Source: Lysobacteraceae bacterium
Lineage (GTDB): Bacteria; Pseudomonadota; Gammaproteobacteria; Xanthomonadales; Xanthomonadaceae
Assembly: GCA_021299355.1 (NCBI GenBank)
Contig: JAJTGG010000006.1
Span: 1-47,969 of the forward strand
Direction of reading: 5' to 3'
Length of the DNA stretch: 47,969 nt
The notes below the pieces were generated by a model, which saw only the letters and a list, made by a program, of their open reading frames with translations, did no database searches and was not told the DNA's origin. The translations under genes and the position numbers were made by a program. Positions 17,755 through 26,937 of the stretch are shown in pieces; positions within the stretch are counted from its first letter, which is position 1, and every line of letters starts with the position of its first letter.

Positions 17755-18251
17755 CGACGCGGATCGTCCGCCGCCATCACTGCTTCGGTCTGGTCCCGAC
17801 GGAAGGCAGCCAGCCTGGCAGCGACATCAGGGAAATCATGAGCCAGCATGGCCGCGGCGAACAGGCCGGCATTGGCAGCTCCCGCATTGCCGATGGCGAA
17901 GGTTGCAACCGGGATACCGGCCGGCATCTGCGCAATCGACAGCAGGGAATCCATGCCGCTCAAGGCCTTGCTCTGCACCGGAACGCCCAGCACCGGCACG
18001 GCGGTTTTGGCGGCCAACATGCCCGGCAGATGGGCGGCACCGCCGGCACCGGCGATGATCACCCGCAGGCCACGTGCGGTGGCCTGCTCGGCATAGTCAA
18101 AAAGGACGTCGGGGGTTCGGTGCGCAGACACCACCCGGACTTCGTGGGGGATGCCGAAGCTTTCGAGATGCTTGACCGCATGCTGCATGGTTTCCCAATC
18201 GCTGCGGGAGCCCATGACGACGCCGACCAGTACCGGATTTGAATCAGCCAT
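17751..18251 (-). CDS. purE: N5-CAIR mutase PurE
   Basis: 166 residues, class I Pur[14 protein letters not shown] near the N terminus binds the phosphate, followed by [32 protein letters not shown] and the [19 protein letters not shown] loop. It moves the carboxylate of N5-CAIR to C4, giving CAIR. It is the first gene of the purEK operon and is divergent from the Trm112-like gene 58 bp away. Confidence 0.96.
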   Translation of the reverse strand: MADSNPVLVGVVMGSRSDWETMQHAVKHLESFGIPHEVRVVSAHRTPDVLFDYAEQATARGLRVIIAGAGGAAHLPGMLAAKTAVPVLGVPVQSKALSGMDSLLSIAQMPAGIPVATFAIGNAGAANAGLFAAAMLAHDFPDVAARLAAFRRDQTEAVMAADDPRR

Positions 18252-18309
18252 AGCGCTAACCCCATCTAAAGGCGTATTCTATGCGGATATTGGCAAAAAC
18301 TCCACGGTC

Positions 18310-18576
18310 ATGGACAAAAAACTGCTCGACATCCTGTGCTGCCCGGCCAGCAAGCAATCCCTGCTCCTGCTGTCCTCGGACCAGCTTGATCGCATGAACG
18401 CGGCCATTACCGCCGGCAAAGCCGTGCAGCTCGACGGCCAAGCGGTCAACAAACCGTTGAAGGAAGCGCTGATCACCCGTGACGGTAAACTGCTGTACCG
18501 CATTGATGACGGTATTCCGGTACTGCTGGCCGAGGAAGCCATCGCCGCCGCCTCCATCGACGGCCTCGCCGCCTAA
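18310..18576 (+). CDS. Trm112 family protein (YcaR-like)
   Basis: 88 residues starting MDKKLLDILCCPASKQSLLL, with LLYRIDDGIPVLL near the end; both are hallmarks of the bacterial Trm112/YcaR family. The family zinc ribbon is partial here, since only the N-terminal CC pair is seen. The middle has an insertion (MNAAITAGKAVQLDGQAVN), making the protein longer than the 60-residue E. coli YcaR. The bacterial function is not settled; in eukaryotes Trm112 activates methyltransferases. ATG 18310 starts the conserved motif; a longer in-frame start would run back through the purE promoter. nadC begins 2 nt after its stop. Confidence 0.85.
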   Translation: MDKKLLDILCCPASKQSLLLLSSDQLDRMNAAITAGKAVQLDGQAVNKPLKEALITRDGKLLYRIDDGIPVLLAEEAIAAASIDGLAA

Positions 18577-18578
18577 GC

Positions 18579-19427
18579 ATGGCCGTGCGGGAAACGCCGG
18601 ACACCACCATGGTTTCTGCCGATGCCGCGCGCAGCCTGGCCGAGGACATTCAAACCGGCGATGTTACCGCCGCCTTGTTGGAAAACGATCTGGAATCCGG
18701 ATACGTCATCGCCAAGGAAGCCGCGGTCGTCTGCGGCAGGCCCTGGTTCGATGCCTGCTTCCGTCAACTCGATCCCGACATCGACATCGACTGGCTGGTG
18801 GATGAAGGGCAACCCGTCAGCGCAGACACGGTGGTGGTGCGCTTCCGCGGCAAGACACGCGCCGTGGTCGGCGCTGAACGCAGCGCGCTGAACTTCCTGC
18901 AGACCCTGTCGGCCACCGCAACCCAGACCGCGGCCTTCGCCCAAGCGCTCGCCGGCAGCCGGACGCGGGTGCTGGACACCCGGAAAACCCTTCCCGGACT
19001 GCGCCTTGCCCAGAAATACGCGGTACGCATCGGCGGCGGTTTGAATCACCGGATGGGTCTTTACGATGCGGTCATGTTGAAGGAAAACCACATCATCGCC
19101 GAAGGTTCGATTACCGCCGCGGTGAAAAAAGCACGCAGCCTGTATCCGGATATTGCGGTGATCGTGGAAGTCGAAAATCTCACGGAGCTGCGCGAAGCGC
19201 TGGATACCGACTGCACGCGGATTCTCATTGACGATTTCAATGATGACGACATGTTCGCCGCGGTGCGCATCGCCGATGGCCGCAAGCCGCTGGAAGTATC
19301 GGGCAGCGTCAGCATGGAGCGCCTCGCGGTGATCCGCGAATCCGGGGTGGATTTCATCTCGGTCGGCGCCATCACCAAGAACATCCGCGCCATCGATTTT
19401 TCGATGCGTCTGGGCAATCCGCCATGA
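18579..19427 (+). CDS. nadC: Quinolinate phosphoribosyltransferase NadC (decarboxylating)
   Basis: 282 residues, the normal length. It has the N-terminal EDIQTGDVTAALL, then ALNFLQTLSATAT, the substrate-binding RVLDTRKTLPGLRLAQKYAV (20 residues), GGGLNHRMGLYDAVMLKENH in the active site, and a C-terminal SGSVSMERL and SVGAITKN phosphate loop. It makes nicotinate mononucleotide from quinolinate and PRPP in NAD synthesis. It sits between the Trm112-like gene and the DUF3301 gene (4-nt overlap). ATG 18609 (MVSADAARS) is a possible shorter start; neither start has a strong SD. Confidence 0.95.
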   Translation: MAVRETPDTTMVSADAARSLAEDIQTGDVTAALLENDLESGYVIAKEAAVVCGRPWFDACFRQLDPDIDIDWLVDEGQPVSADTVVVRFRGKTRAVVGAERSALNFLQTLSATATQTAAFAQALAGSRTRVLDTRKTLPGLRLAQKYAVRIGGGLNHRMGLYDAVMLKENHIIAEGSITAAVKKARSLYPDIAVIVEVENLTELREALDTDCTRILIDDFNDDDMFAAVRIADGRKPLEVSGSVSMERLAVIRESGVDFISVGAITKNIRAIDFSMRLGNPP

Positions 19428-19744
19428 CCGCGATCATTCTGATGCTGCTGGCCTTTCCGGCCGTGCTGTTCTGGTCATCCGGACGCGCGGCGGCCGAACA
19501 GGCCGGGCATTTTGGGCGCCAGCTGTGCATGCGCGCCGGTGTGCAATGGCTCGATCAGAGCGTGCATCAGGTCAAGCTCGGCATCCAGCGCGACGACAGC
19601 GGCAGATTGTGCTGGAAGCGGATTTACCAGTACGAATATTCGCACGACGGACACGACCGTTACGCCGCCACCATCACACTGGTCGGCGGTCGTGCGGTTT
19701 CATGGGTCGAACCGGTGGCGAAATCGCCGGATCCGTTTACTTGA
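19424..19744 (+). CDS. DUF3301 family small membrane-anchored protein
   Basis: 106 residues with one N-terminal hydrophobic segment (about 3-18). This is followed by a conserved domain of DUF3301 type: FGRQLCMRAGVQWLDQSV, then RRDDSGRLCWKRIYQYEYS-like text (here IQRDDSGRLCWKRIYQYEYS), and a final GGRAVSWVEP. Function is unknown; the single N-terminal helix suggests anchoring to the inner membrane with a small soluble domain. Its start overlaps the nadC stop by 4 nt, so it is co-translated. Its last 8 nt overlap the sspB gene on the other strand. Confidence 0.8.
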   Translation: MTAIILMLLAFPAVLFWSSGRAAAEQAGHFGRQLCMRAGVQWLDQSVHQVKLGIQRDDSGRLCWKRIYQYEYSHDGHDRYAATITLVGGRAVSWVEPVAKSPDPFT

Positions 19745-20195
19745 CGATTCGCAGATGACCGCCCTTGCCCGGAGCCGGTGGCTTCGGCGGGTCTTCGGGG
19801 TCGCCATCAAGGGCGCCGCTGTGCGGATCGGGCTCATAGGCATCCAATCCCTCCTCCTCCGCAGCCGCCTCGTCGGCCGGCAACATCATGCCCTGCCCGG
19901 TTTCCTGGGCGTAGATTGCCAATACTGCGGCAACCGGCACATACAGGAACTGGCTGACACCGCCGAAACGGGCCTTGAAGCTGAGCGCTTCATTGCCGAG
20001 CTCGAGGGCCTCCACGGCACGCATGGCGATATTCAGCACCACTTTGCCGTCTTTGACGGTCGAAGCCGGCACCACCACGTCGGGCTGGGTGGCGTCGACC
20101 AGAATATAGGGGGTCAGATTGTTATCGTTGATCCACTCATAAAGCGCCCGCAACAGATACGGGCGGTTCGAGGTCATGGCAGCAGGTCCGGACAT
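19737..20195 (-). CDS. sspB: ClpXP adaptor / stringent starvation protein SspB
   Basis: 152 residues. The N-terminal half (RPYLLRALYEWINDNNLTPY, VVLNIAMRAVEALELGNEAL, FKARFGGVSQFLYVPVAAVL) is the substrate-binding domain that grips ssrA-tagged peptides. It is followed by an acidic, Pro-rich flexible linker and the C-terminal GGHLRIVK tail that docks onto ClpX. ATG 20195 shares one base with the sspA stop (TGATG), giving coupling. ATG 20177 (MTSNRPY) is an alternative start. The long upstream open frame is only the sspA region read in another frame. The sspA-sspB order is as in E. coli. Confidence 0.94.
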   Translation of the reverse strand: MSGPAAMTSNRPYLLRALYEWINDNNLTPYILVDATQPDVVVPASTVKDGKVVLNIAMRAVEALELGNEALSFKARFGGVSQFLYVPVAAVLAIYAQETGQGMMLPADEAAAEEEGLDAYEPDPHSGALDGDPEDPPKPPAPGKGGHLRIVK

Positions 20196-20833
20196 CAGCT
20201 GAAAGCGAGATCGCGCAGGACCTTTTCTTCGGGGGTCATGCTGCGCATGAAGGCCGGATTGCGGAAAATCCGCAGGCCGTAATCCTCCACGCACTTGGCG
20301 TCTTTCGGCAGCTGGATGCCCAGCGCCGGCAAGCGCCAGATAATGGGAGTGATCGCGCAGTCGACCAGACTCATTTCATTGCCGAAGAAGAACTTGTTGC
20401 TTTTGAAGAACGGCAAGGACTCCAGAATCAGTTCCTTCAGGCGTTTGCGGGCAGGCTCCACGTTCTTGCCGCCGGCCATGATGGCCTGTACCTGCGGCAC
20501 CCAGTCCTGTTCGACCTGGCGCACGGCGATGCGGTGCATGGCACGGAAAATCGGTTCGGCCGGCATCAGCGCCGGATGCGGATAGCGCTCGTCGAGATAT
20601 TCGGAAATCACGTTGGAAATATAGATGGCGTTGTCGCGCTCGACCAAGGTCGGCACTGAATGGTAATGCGGCGCCAGCATCAGCAGATCTTCCGGCGGAT
20701 TGGCGGTATCGACCGCGATCAGGTCGTAAGTGATGCCTTTGGCCGCCATGACCATCCGGACTTTATGGCAGACCACACAGTTCTTGGCCGAGTACAGGGT
20801 TAAGGTATTGCGCGAACGAGGGGTGGTGGCCAT
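20195..20833 (-). CDS. sspA: Stringent starvation protein SspA
   Basis: 212 residues with a glutathione S-transferase fold: an N-terminal thioredoxin-like domain (LTLYSAKNCVVCHKVR, HSVPTLVERDNAIY, ISEYLDERYPHPALMP) and an all-helical C-terminal domain. SspA binds RNA polymerase and alters transcription in starvation and acid stress. An unusual detail is Cys19-Val-Val-Cys22 at the place where the thioredoxin CXXC would be; E. coli SspA has no cysteines there. It is the first gene of the sspAB operon. Confidence 0.94.
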   Translation of the reverse strand: MATTPRSRNTLTLYSAKNCVVCHKVRMVMAAKGITYDLIAVDTANPPEDLLMLAPHYHSVPTLVERDNAIYISNVISEYLDERYPHPALMPAEPIFRAMHRIAVRQVEQDWVPQVQAIMAGGKNVEPARKRLKELILESLPFFKSNKFFFGNEMSLVDCAITPIIWRLPALGIQLPKDAKCVEDYGLRIFRNPAFMRSMTPEEKVLRDLAFS

Positions 20834-20934
20834 TCCTTGTACCTATCTTGTCAGAAGTTGAGCAGCTGTTTTTTATGATTTATGCCACTTTCCTTAACAT
20901 GGCGAATTTCGCCGATTTTTGCAAGCCTTTCATG

Positions 20935-20961
20935 AAAAAAGGCCGCTTAGCGGCCTTTTTT
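20935..20961. terminator. Terminator downstream of petC
   Basis: GGCCGC-TTA-GCGGCC hairpin with A-run and T-run flanks, active on the minus strand beyond the petC stop. Confidence 0.85.
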
Positions 20962-20979
20962 CCCAACAAAATCCGATAA

Positions 20980-21762
20980 TTAGTGGACATCGCGCCAGTA
21001 TTCCTGTTTCAGGAAGTAGGCCAAAAGGGTGAACAGGGCCAGGAACAGCACCGCCCAGACACCGATCGACTCGCGCTTGAGGGCCGAGGGCTCGCCGACA
21101 TAGGCCAGGAAGGCGGTCAGGTCACGGGCGACTTGGTCGTATTCTTCCGGACTCAGGCTGCCTTTTTTGTGCTCCGGGATGCTGTAGCCGGTGATGCACT
21201 GGCCGAAGGCTTCGCCTTTCGGACAATGACCGTCTTTAGGCTTGGGTTCGGTCAAAACGTGCTGGCTGCCCTGAAGCTCCCACATTACATGCGGCATGGA
21301 CGCACCCGGGAACACGGCATTGTTCCAGCCCATCGGGCGGGATTCGTCGACATAAAAGTTCTTCATGTAGTTGTAAACCCAATCGGCGCCTTCGGCTTTA
21401 CGGCGGGCGATCAGGCTCAGATCCGGCGGCGCTTTGCCGAACCAGGCGGTTGCCTGTTTCGGATCGAGGCCGGTATTCATGGACTCACCGAATTTGGCGT
21501 CGGTGAACATCAGGTTCTTGGTCACTTCCTCTTCGGTCAGACCGAGATCCTCAGCCATGCGCGAGTAGCGCATGTAACCAAGCGAATGGCAGGCCGAGCA
21601 GTAGCTCATGTACAGGCCGGCACCGCGCTGTAGGGAACCTTTGTTGCCCAGATCGATCTGGGCCGATTCCATCTCGATGCCGGCACCGGCGGCCGACACA
21701 TTGCCTGCGGCAAATACCGCGGCGGCAACCAGGGCACGGAAAATAATGGCGGTCTTAGTCAT
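20980..21762 (-). CDS. petC: Cytochrome c1 of the bc1 complex
   Basis: 260 residues. A signal peptide lies at 1-25. The heme c site CSACH has Cys55, Cys58 and His59. A C-terminal membrane anchor lies at about 232-252, followed by KQEYWRDVH. The likely axial Met is in GASMPHVMWEL. It passes electrons from the Rieske protein to soluble or membrane-bound cytochrome c. It is the last gene of petABC and overlaps petB by 8 nt; a terminator follows. Confidence 0.95.
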   Translation of the reverse strand: MTKTAIIFRALVAAAVFAAGNVSAAGAGIEMESAQIDLGNKGSLQRGAGLYMSYCSACHSLGYMRYSRMAEDLGLTEEEVTKNLMFTDAKFGESMNTGLDPKQATAWFGKAPPDLSLIARRKAEGADWVYNYMKNFYVDESRPMGWNNAVFPGASMPHVMWELQGSQHVLTEPKPKDGHCPKGEAFGQCITGYSIPEHKKGSLSPEEYDQVARDLTAFLAYVGEPSALKRESIGVWAVLFLALFTLLAYFLKQEYWRDVH

Positions 21763-22996
21763 GGTCGGGCACCCGGGCTGGCACTTCTTTGGTCTGGCCC
21801 ATGGCCGACCAAATTGGCATGGTTAAAAAGAATGCGAAATAGAATACGGTCAGGATGCGTGCGGTCCAGGTCTGCAGGGTGCTGCCGGCCTGCATGCCGA
21901 GGTAGGCCAACACCACAAAAGCGATCACGAACAGGGTAATCAGCACCTTGTGCAGGGTCGGACGGTAACGGATGGACTTGACCTTGCACCGATCGAACCA
22001 CGGCAGTCCGAACAGGATCAAGACCGCACCGCCCATGACCAGCACACCGGCCAGCTTGTCGGGCACGGCACGCAGCATGGCGTAAAACGGGGTGAAGTAC
22101 CAGACCGGCTTGATGTGTGCCGGGGTGACCATCGGATCGGCCGGGATGAAGTTGTCATACTCCAGGAACAGGCCGCCGAAGGTCGGCGCGAAGAACAGGA
22201 TGAAGGCGGCGATGGTCAGGAAGAATGCGGCGCCGAACAGATCCTTGACCGTGTAGTAAGGGTGGAACGGAATGCCGTCTTTCGGCTTGCCGTGTTCATC
22301 CTTCACTTTCTTGATGTCGACGCCTTCCGGGTTGTTCGAGCCGACCTCGTGCAGGGCACCGAGGTGCAGCACCACCAGCAGCAGGATCACCAGCGGCAAA
22401 GCGATGACGTGCAGGGCGAAGAAGCGGTTGATGGTGGCATCCGAGACCAGGTAATCACCACGGATCCACTCGGTCAGTTCCGGCCCGATAATCGGCACGG
22501 CACCGAACAGATTGATGATCACCTGCGCGCCCCAGTAGGACATCTGGCCCCAGGGCAGCACGTAACCCAGGAAGGCTTCCGCCATCAGGGTCAGGAAGAT
22601 CAGCATGCCGAGAATCCAAACCAGTTCACGCGGCTTTTGATAGGAGCCGTAAAGCATGGCGCGGAACATGTGCAGATAGACCACCACGAAGAACAGCGAG
22701 GCGCCGGTCGAGTGCATATAGCGGATCAGCCAGCCACCCTCGACGTCGCGCATGATGTATTCGACCGAGGCGAAGGCTTCGGCCGCGCTCGGTTTGAAGT
22801 TCATGGTCAGGAAAATGCCGGTGACGATCTGATTGATTAGCACCAGCATGGCCAGCGAGCCGAAGTAGTACCAAAGATTGAAGTTCTTCGGCGCATAGTA
22901 TTCGGATATGTGCTTTTTGTAGGCCGGCATCAGACCCGGCGTGCGTTCGTTGACCCACGCGGTGACGCTGGAGACGGTACGTTCGATGACGCTCAT
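21755..22996 (-). CDS. petB: Cytochrome b of the bc1 complex
   Basis: 413 residues with eight predicted membrane helices. Heme ligands are visible as His95 and His109 in the second helix (RYMHSTGASLFFVVVYLH), with His196 and His211 in the fourth. The quinol-site motif is PVWY at 297-300 instead of PEWY, a replacement I recall from other beta- and gammaproteobacterial cytochromes b. It oxidises ubiquinol at Qo and reduces quinone at Qi. Its ATG shares one base with the petA stop (TGATG). Confidence 0.96.
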   Translation of the reverse strand: MSVIERTVSSVTAWVNERTPGLMPAYKKHISEYYAPKNFNLWYYFGSLAMLVLINQIVTGIFLTMNFKPSAAEAFASVEYIMRDVEGGWLIRYMHSTGASLFFVVVYLHMFRAMLYGSYQKPRELVWILGMLIFLTLMAEAFLGYVLPWGQMSYWGAQVIINLFGAVPIIGPELTEWIRGDYLVSDATINRFFALHVIALPLVILLLVVLHLGALHEVGSNNPEGVDIKKVKDEHGKPKDGIPFHPYYTVKDLFGAAFFLTIAAFILFFAPTFGGLFLEYDNFIPADPMVTPAHIKPVWYFTPFYAMLRAVPDKLAGVLVMGGAVLILFGLPWFDRCKVKSIRYRPTLHKVLITLFVIAFVVLAYLGMQAGSTLQTWTARILTVFYFAFFLTMPIWSAMGQTKEVPARVPDHD

Positions 22997-23607
22997 CAGA
23001 CGGCTCCTTCAGGGGCGACGCCGATTACGATGGTGCTGTCATCGGAGTAATGATAGGGCGGAATTTCAAGATTGGACGGTGCCGGAACGCCTTGATAAAC
23101 ACGGCCAGCCAGATCGAAACGGGATTGATGGCAGGGGCAGTAGAAACCGCCCTTCCAGTCGGCATCGAAGGGCTGCGGCAGCATTTCCGGCACATAGCTC
23201 GGCGAACAGCCCAGGTGAGTGCAGATGCCTACGATGACGGCAATGTTTTCCTTTCCCTTGATGGTCCGGGCTTCGTTCTTGGCGAAGGCCGGGGTCTGGT
23301 CGATGTTGTCCGATTTCGGATCGCGCAGATTGCCGTCCAGGGATTTCAACGCGGCCAACTGCTCGGGAGTGCGCTTGAACACCCAAACCGGCTTGCCGCG
23401 CCACTGCTGGATGAGGCGCATGCCCGGCTCATTGTCGATTTTGCTGATATTGACGGTGACCGGGGCGCCGGCGGTCTGTGCGCGGGCCGAGGGCTTGAAG
23501 GAGGTAACGAACGGAACGGCGGCGAAACCGGCACCGATGGCACCGACCACGGCCGTGGTGGTGGTCAGGAAACGGCGACGGCCGGTATTGACTTCGTGGT
23601 TAGCCAT
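22996..23607 (-). CDS. petA: Rieske iron-sulfur subunit of the bc1 complex
   Basis: 203 residues. A twin-arginine signal/anchor (GRRRFLTTTTAVVGAIGAGF) is followed by the Rieske domain, with [2Fe-2S] motifs CTHLGC at 129-134 and CPCH at 157-160. The two inner cysteines can form the family disulfide. It carries electrons from quinol to cytochrome c1. ATG 23607 has GGAGAG upstream; an earlier in-frame TTG (23619) is less likely. It is the first gene of the petABC operon. Confidence 0.95.
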   Translation of the reverse strand: MANHEVNTGRRRFLTTTTAVVGAIGAGFAAVPFVTSFKPSARAQTAGAPVTVNISKIDNEPGMRLIQQWRGKPVWVFKRTPEQLAALKSLDGNLRDPKSDNIDQTPAFAKNEARTIKGKENIAVIVGICTHLGCSPSYVPEMLPQPFDADWKGGFYCPCHQSRFDLAGRVYQGVPAPSNLEIPPYHYSDDSTIVIGVAPEGAV

Positions 23608-23712
23608 TCGGCTCTCCAAATCAGTGAAATGAAAGGAACTGGCCCGGACTGCTCCGGACTTATCGACATATTGTAATAGATTAAGCCCCTGTTCAACAAC
23701 GCCTGAACGGGC

Positions 23713-24543
23713 TCAGCCGGATTTCAGGACTTTCCGGTAGCGATCGGCCAGTTGCCCGACTCGGACCACGTAATTACGGGTTTCTTTATAAGGCGGTACA
23801 CCTTTGAAGCGGTCCACGGCACCCTCACCGGCGTTATAGGCGGCGGCGGCCAGGGTCAGATCGTTTTGATAGCGTTTGAGCAAAAAAGCCAGATACTGCA
23901 CGCCGCCATCGATGTTCTGTGCCGGATCGAAAGCATCACGGACGCCGAAACGTTTGGCCGTGGCCGGAATCAGTTGCATTAGGCCTTGGGCATTTTTGGG
24001 CGACACCACATGCGGGCGGTAGGCCGACTCGGCATGGATGATGGCGCGCACGACGGCCTCCTCGACACCGTAGCGCCGACTGGCGGCGCGGATTTCAGCG
24101 GCATAGGCTTGGGTATTGAGCCGGACATTGCCGAAGTTGACCGTCGTGCCTGCGTTACAGGCATAGCAGGCGGCAATCGAAAAAATCGGATATTCAGTGC
24201 GCTTGACCTGGACGTTGGCCACGCCTTTGGGACGGGTGCTGGCGTAATGCTTGACGCCGTCGGCATCAACCCAGACATAGGACATGGAGTAGCCCATGCG
24301 CAGGAATTTGGCTTCACCGGCGCTCTTGGCCGCAGCCGTCTGCGCAGTGGCCTCCGCGGTAGCCGGCTTGGGCGCCGTGAACGAACTTTTCTGGTGGTTA
24401 TAGTTGACCGTTTTGCAGAATGCGCCCGGAATTTTCTTCTGCACGAACTGTGGAACGCCATCGGCTCCTTCGCAACGGTAAAGCTCGTCGGCTTTGACAG
24501 CCGGCGAGAGAAGCAGAAGCACTACGATGGTAAGGACCGGCAA
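23713..24543 (-). CDS. Lytic transglycosylase with DUF4124-like N-terminal segments
   Basis: 276 residues. The protein has a signal peptide (about 1-18) and two short segments resembling DUF4124 ([13 protein letters not shown] and [17 protein letters not shown]). A C-terminal family-1 lytic transglycosylase domain follows: [11 protein letters not shown] with catalytic Glu172, [18 protein letters not shown], and [12 protein letters not shown]. It would cleave peptidoglycan to 1,6-anhydromuropeptides in the periplasm. The first possible start in frame is a TTG at 24543. No in-frame ATG or GTG fits, and an AGGGGA SD (about 24556-24561) is spaced well for the preceding ATT or ATC, so the true start is uncertain. 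It is divergent from miaB. Confidence 0.88.
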   Translation of the reverse strand: MPVLTIVVLLLLSPAVKADELYRCEGADGVPQFVQKKIPGAFCKTVNYNHQKSSFTAPKPATAEATAQTAAAKSAGEAKFLRMGYSMSYVWVDADGVKHYASTRPKGVANVQVKRTEYPIFSIAACYACNAGTTVNFGNVRLNTQAYAAEIRAASRRYGVEEAVVRAIIHAESAYRPHVVSPKNAQGLMQLIPATAKRFGVRDAFDPAQNIDGGVQYLAFLLKRYQNDLTLAAAAYNAGEGAVDRFKGVPPYKETRNYVVRVGQLADRYRKVLKSG

Positions 24544-24679
24544 AATGATGGCACTTCCCCTGAAACAATGCAGTCAGCCTAGGGAATTTAACACAGCGCG
24601 GTTCAAAGATTCACCTGCCGTCGGCCGTATTAGCCATCTCTTGCTACAATGGGCGCCCCTCCCGACCGGAATAAGCGCC

Positions 24680-26026
24680 ATGACCGGGAAATTCCCCGCC
24701 AAGAAGCTGTACATCAAAACCCACGGCTGCCAGATGAACGAGTACGACTCGGACAAAATGGCAGACGTACTCAATGCCGGCCACGGCCTGGAACTGACCC
24801 AGGACGAAAACGAGGCTGACGTCATCCTGATCAACACCTGCTCCATCCGTGAGAAGGCCCAGGAAAAAGTATTCTCCCAGCTCGGCCGCTGGCGCGAGCT
24901 GAAAGCCCGCAACCCCGATCTGGTCATCGGCGTCGGCGGCTGCGTTGCCTCGCAGGAAGGCGAAGCCATCCTCAAGCGCGCGCCCTATGTGGATTTGGTG
25001 TTTGGCCCACAGACCCTGCACCGCCTGCCGGAAATGATCGATGCCAAACGCGGCAGCGGCAAGCCGCAGGTCGATATCAGTTTCCCGGAAATCGAAAAAT
25101 TCGATCATCTTCCCAAACCGCGTGCCGAAGGCCCGACTGCTTTCGTGTCGATCATGGAAGGCTGCTCGAAATACTGCAGTTTCTGCGTGGTGCCCTACAC
25201 GCGTGGCGAGGAAGTTTCACGCCCGTTCGATGATGTGCTTCTTGAAGTGTTGCAGTTGGCGCAACAGGGGGTGCGTGAAGTCAACCTGCTTGGCCAGAAC
25301 GTCAATGCCTACCGCGGCGCCATCGACGGCAGCGACGAAACCGCGGATCTGGCCATGTTGATCCGCGCCATCGCCCAGATCGAAGCCATCGGCCGGATCC
25401 GCTATACGACCTCGCATCCGCTGGAATTTTCGGATGCGCTGATCGAAGCGCACCGCGATGTCGACAAGCTGGCGTCTTATCTGCATCTGCCGGTGCAATC
25501 GGGTTCGGATCGGATTCTCAGCGCGATGAAGCGTAACCATACCGCGCTGGAATACAAAGCCAAGATCCGCAAATTGAAAGCCGCCAAACCGGGCATCGCG
25601 ATCAGTTCCGATTTCATCGTCGGCTTTCCCGGCGAGACCGAGCGCGATTTCGAGGCCACCATGAAACTGATCGATGATGTCGGGTTCGACCAGAGCTTTT
25701 CCTTCATCTACTCGAAACGTCCGGGCACCCCGGCGGCGAATCTGCCGGATGAAGTCACCGAGTCGGTTAAGAGCGAACGCCTGCGTCGCCTGCAGGATGC
25801 CATCAACAAAAATGCGCATGCCATTTCCGAGGCCATGATCGGCAGCGTGCAGCGGGTGCTGGTGGAACGGCCGAGCACGCGCAACGCCAGCGAACTGACC
25901 GGCCGTACGGAAAACATGCGCTATGTGAATTTCGAAGGCCATCCGCGTCTGATTGGCCAGTTCATCGATATCCGCATCACCGAAGTCCGCGTCAATACCC
26001 TGCGCGGCGAGGTGCTGACAGCATGA
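24680..26026 (+). CDS. miaB: tRNA-2-methylthio-N6-dimethylallyladenosine synthase MiaB
   Basis: 448 residues, a complete radical-SAM methylthiotransferase. The N-terminal auxiliary cluster cysteines are Cys17 (THGCQMN), Cys54 and Cys88. The SAM-cluster motif CSKYCSFC uses Cys162, Cys166 and Cys169. A TRAM-type domain occupies the C-terminal 65 residues and ends [10 protein letters not shown]. It adds a methylthio group to i6A37 in tRNAs reading UNN codons. ATG 24680 begins the conserved [18 protein letters not shown] region; the open frame upstream is antisense to the transglycosylase start. ybeY overlaps its stop by 4 nt. Confidence 0.96.
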   Translation: MTGKFPAKKLYIKTHGCQMNEYDSDKMADVLNAGHGLELTQDENEADVILINTCSIREKAQEKVFSQLGRWRELKARNPDLVIGVGGCVASQEGEAILKRAPYVDLVFGPQTLHRLPEMIDAKRGSGKPQVDISFPEIEKFDHLPKPRAEGPTAFVSIMEGCSKYCSFCVVPYTRGEEVSRPFDDVLLEVLQLAQQGVREVNLLGQNVNAYRGAIDGSDETADLAMLIRAIAQIEAIGRIRYTTSHPLEFSDALIEAHRDVDKLASYLHLPVQSGSDRILSAMKRNHTALEYKAKIRKLKAAKPGIAISSDFIVGFPGETERDFEATMKLIDDVGFDQSFSFIYSKRPGTPAANLPDEVTESVKSERLRRLQDAINKNAHAISEAMIGSVQRVLVERPSTRNASELTGRTENMRYVNFEGHPRLIGQFIDIRITEVRVNTLRGEVLTA

Positions 26027-26493
26027 CCCGCGGACCGGTGCAATGCGATGTCGGTGTCAGTTACGGTCTCTCGCGTAAGTGCATTCCGGCGCCAGCCAGT
26101 TTCAAACGCTGGGCCGAGGCCGCCTGCCAGGGGCGAATCAAGCGCGCCGATATCGCCATCCGCATTGTCGATGCCCCCGAGGGCCGTCGCCTGAACCATC
26201 ACTACCGCGGCAAGGATTATGCGACCAATGTGCTGAGCTTCCCGGCCAAACTGCCGGAGGGCGTAAAGCTGCCCGTGCTCGGAGATCTGGTCATCTGCGC
26301 ACCAGTGGTGGCCAAAGAGGCCGCGGATCAAGGCAAGTCTCTCGCTGCACATTATGCCCATCTGACGATACACGGCGTTCTGCACCTTTTAGGCCTGGAT
26401 CACGAAAACCCACGCGAGGCCGAGGCCATGGAAGCCATCGAGCGCGGCCTATTGGCGGATCTGGGTTTCTCCGATCCCTACCTCGTGAACTGA
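26023..26493 (+). CDS. ybeY: Endoribonuclease YbeY
   Basis: 156 residues. The zinc site H-x3-H-x5-H reads [11 protein letters not shown] (His117, His121, His127), preceded by [17 protein letters not shown], the other family signature. YbeY acts in 16S rRNA 3' maturation and ribosome quality control. It overlaps miaB by 4 nt (ATGA). In many proteobacteria phoH (ybeZ) lies between miaB and ybeY and corC follows. Here phoH is missing from this spot, and the gene ends against a convergent YeeE-type gene 6 nt away. Confidence 0.95.
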   Translation: MTRGPVQCDVGVSYGLSRKCIPAPASFKRWAEAACQGRIKRADIAIRIVDAPEGRRLNHHYRGKDYATNVLSFPAKLPEGVKLPVLGDLVICAPVVAKEAADQGKSLAAHYAHLTIHGVLHLLGLDHENPREAEAMEAIERGLLADLGFSDPYLVN

Positions 26494-26498
26494 ACGCA

Positions 26499-26936
26499 TC
26501 AGCGCGATCGGTCAAACCATTCAAATAAGACAAAGCCAAGCAGCATGAAGGCGAAAAAGACCATGCCCTTGGAGCTGCCGGAACCGAGCAGCACGAAAGC
26601 CGGCCCCGGACAAATACCGGCCAAACCCCAGCCGATGCCGAAGCTTGCGCTACCGAGTACAAGTCGCTTGTCCAGGGTTTGCTTGGTCGGCTTATCAATC
26701 GGAAGCTCCAAAAAGCTCCTGCCCCTGAAACTGGCGAGGGCATAAGCCGGCGCACCGATCGCGAGGGCACCCGCCATCACCAGCGCCAGCGAAGGATCCC
26801 ATAATCCGGCAATGTCGAGAAAACCAAGGACTTTTTCCGGATTGGCCATGCCGCCAAGCAACAGGCCGAAACCGAACAGCAAGCCTGCGCAGCCTGCCGA
26901 CAGCAACGTCACGATGTGCGATTTCCGACCCGCCAT
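26499..26936 (-). CDS. YeeE/YedE half-transporter, DUF6691 type
   Basis: 145 residues with four hydrophobic segments. It contains SAGCAGLLFGFGLLLGGMANP and, near the C terminus, GIGWGLAGICPGPAF with Cys109, a conserved thiol of the second half of split YeeE/YedE transporters. Such pairs are linked to uptake of thiosulfate or other reduced sulfur. ATG 26936 lies one base after the stop of the partner gene, with a G-run SD inside it; an earlier ATG (26966) would overlap the partner. With the upstream gene it forms a two-gene operon. Confidence 0.85.
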   Translation of the reverse strand: MAGRKSHIVTLLSAGCAGLLFGFGLLLGGMANPEKVLGFLDIAGLWDPSLALVMAGALAIGAPAYALASFRGRSFLELPIDKPTKQTLDKRLVLGSASFGIGWGLAGICPGPAFVLLGSGSSKGMVFFAFMLLGFVLFEWFDRSR

Positions 26937-26937
26937 C

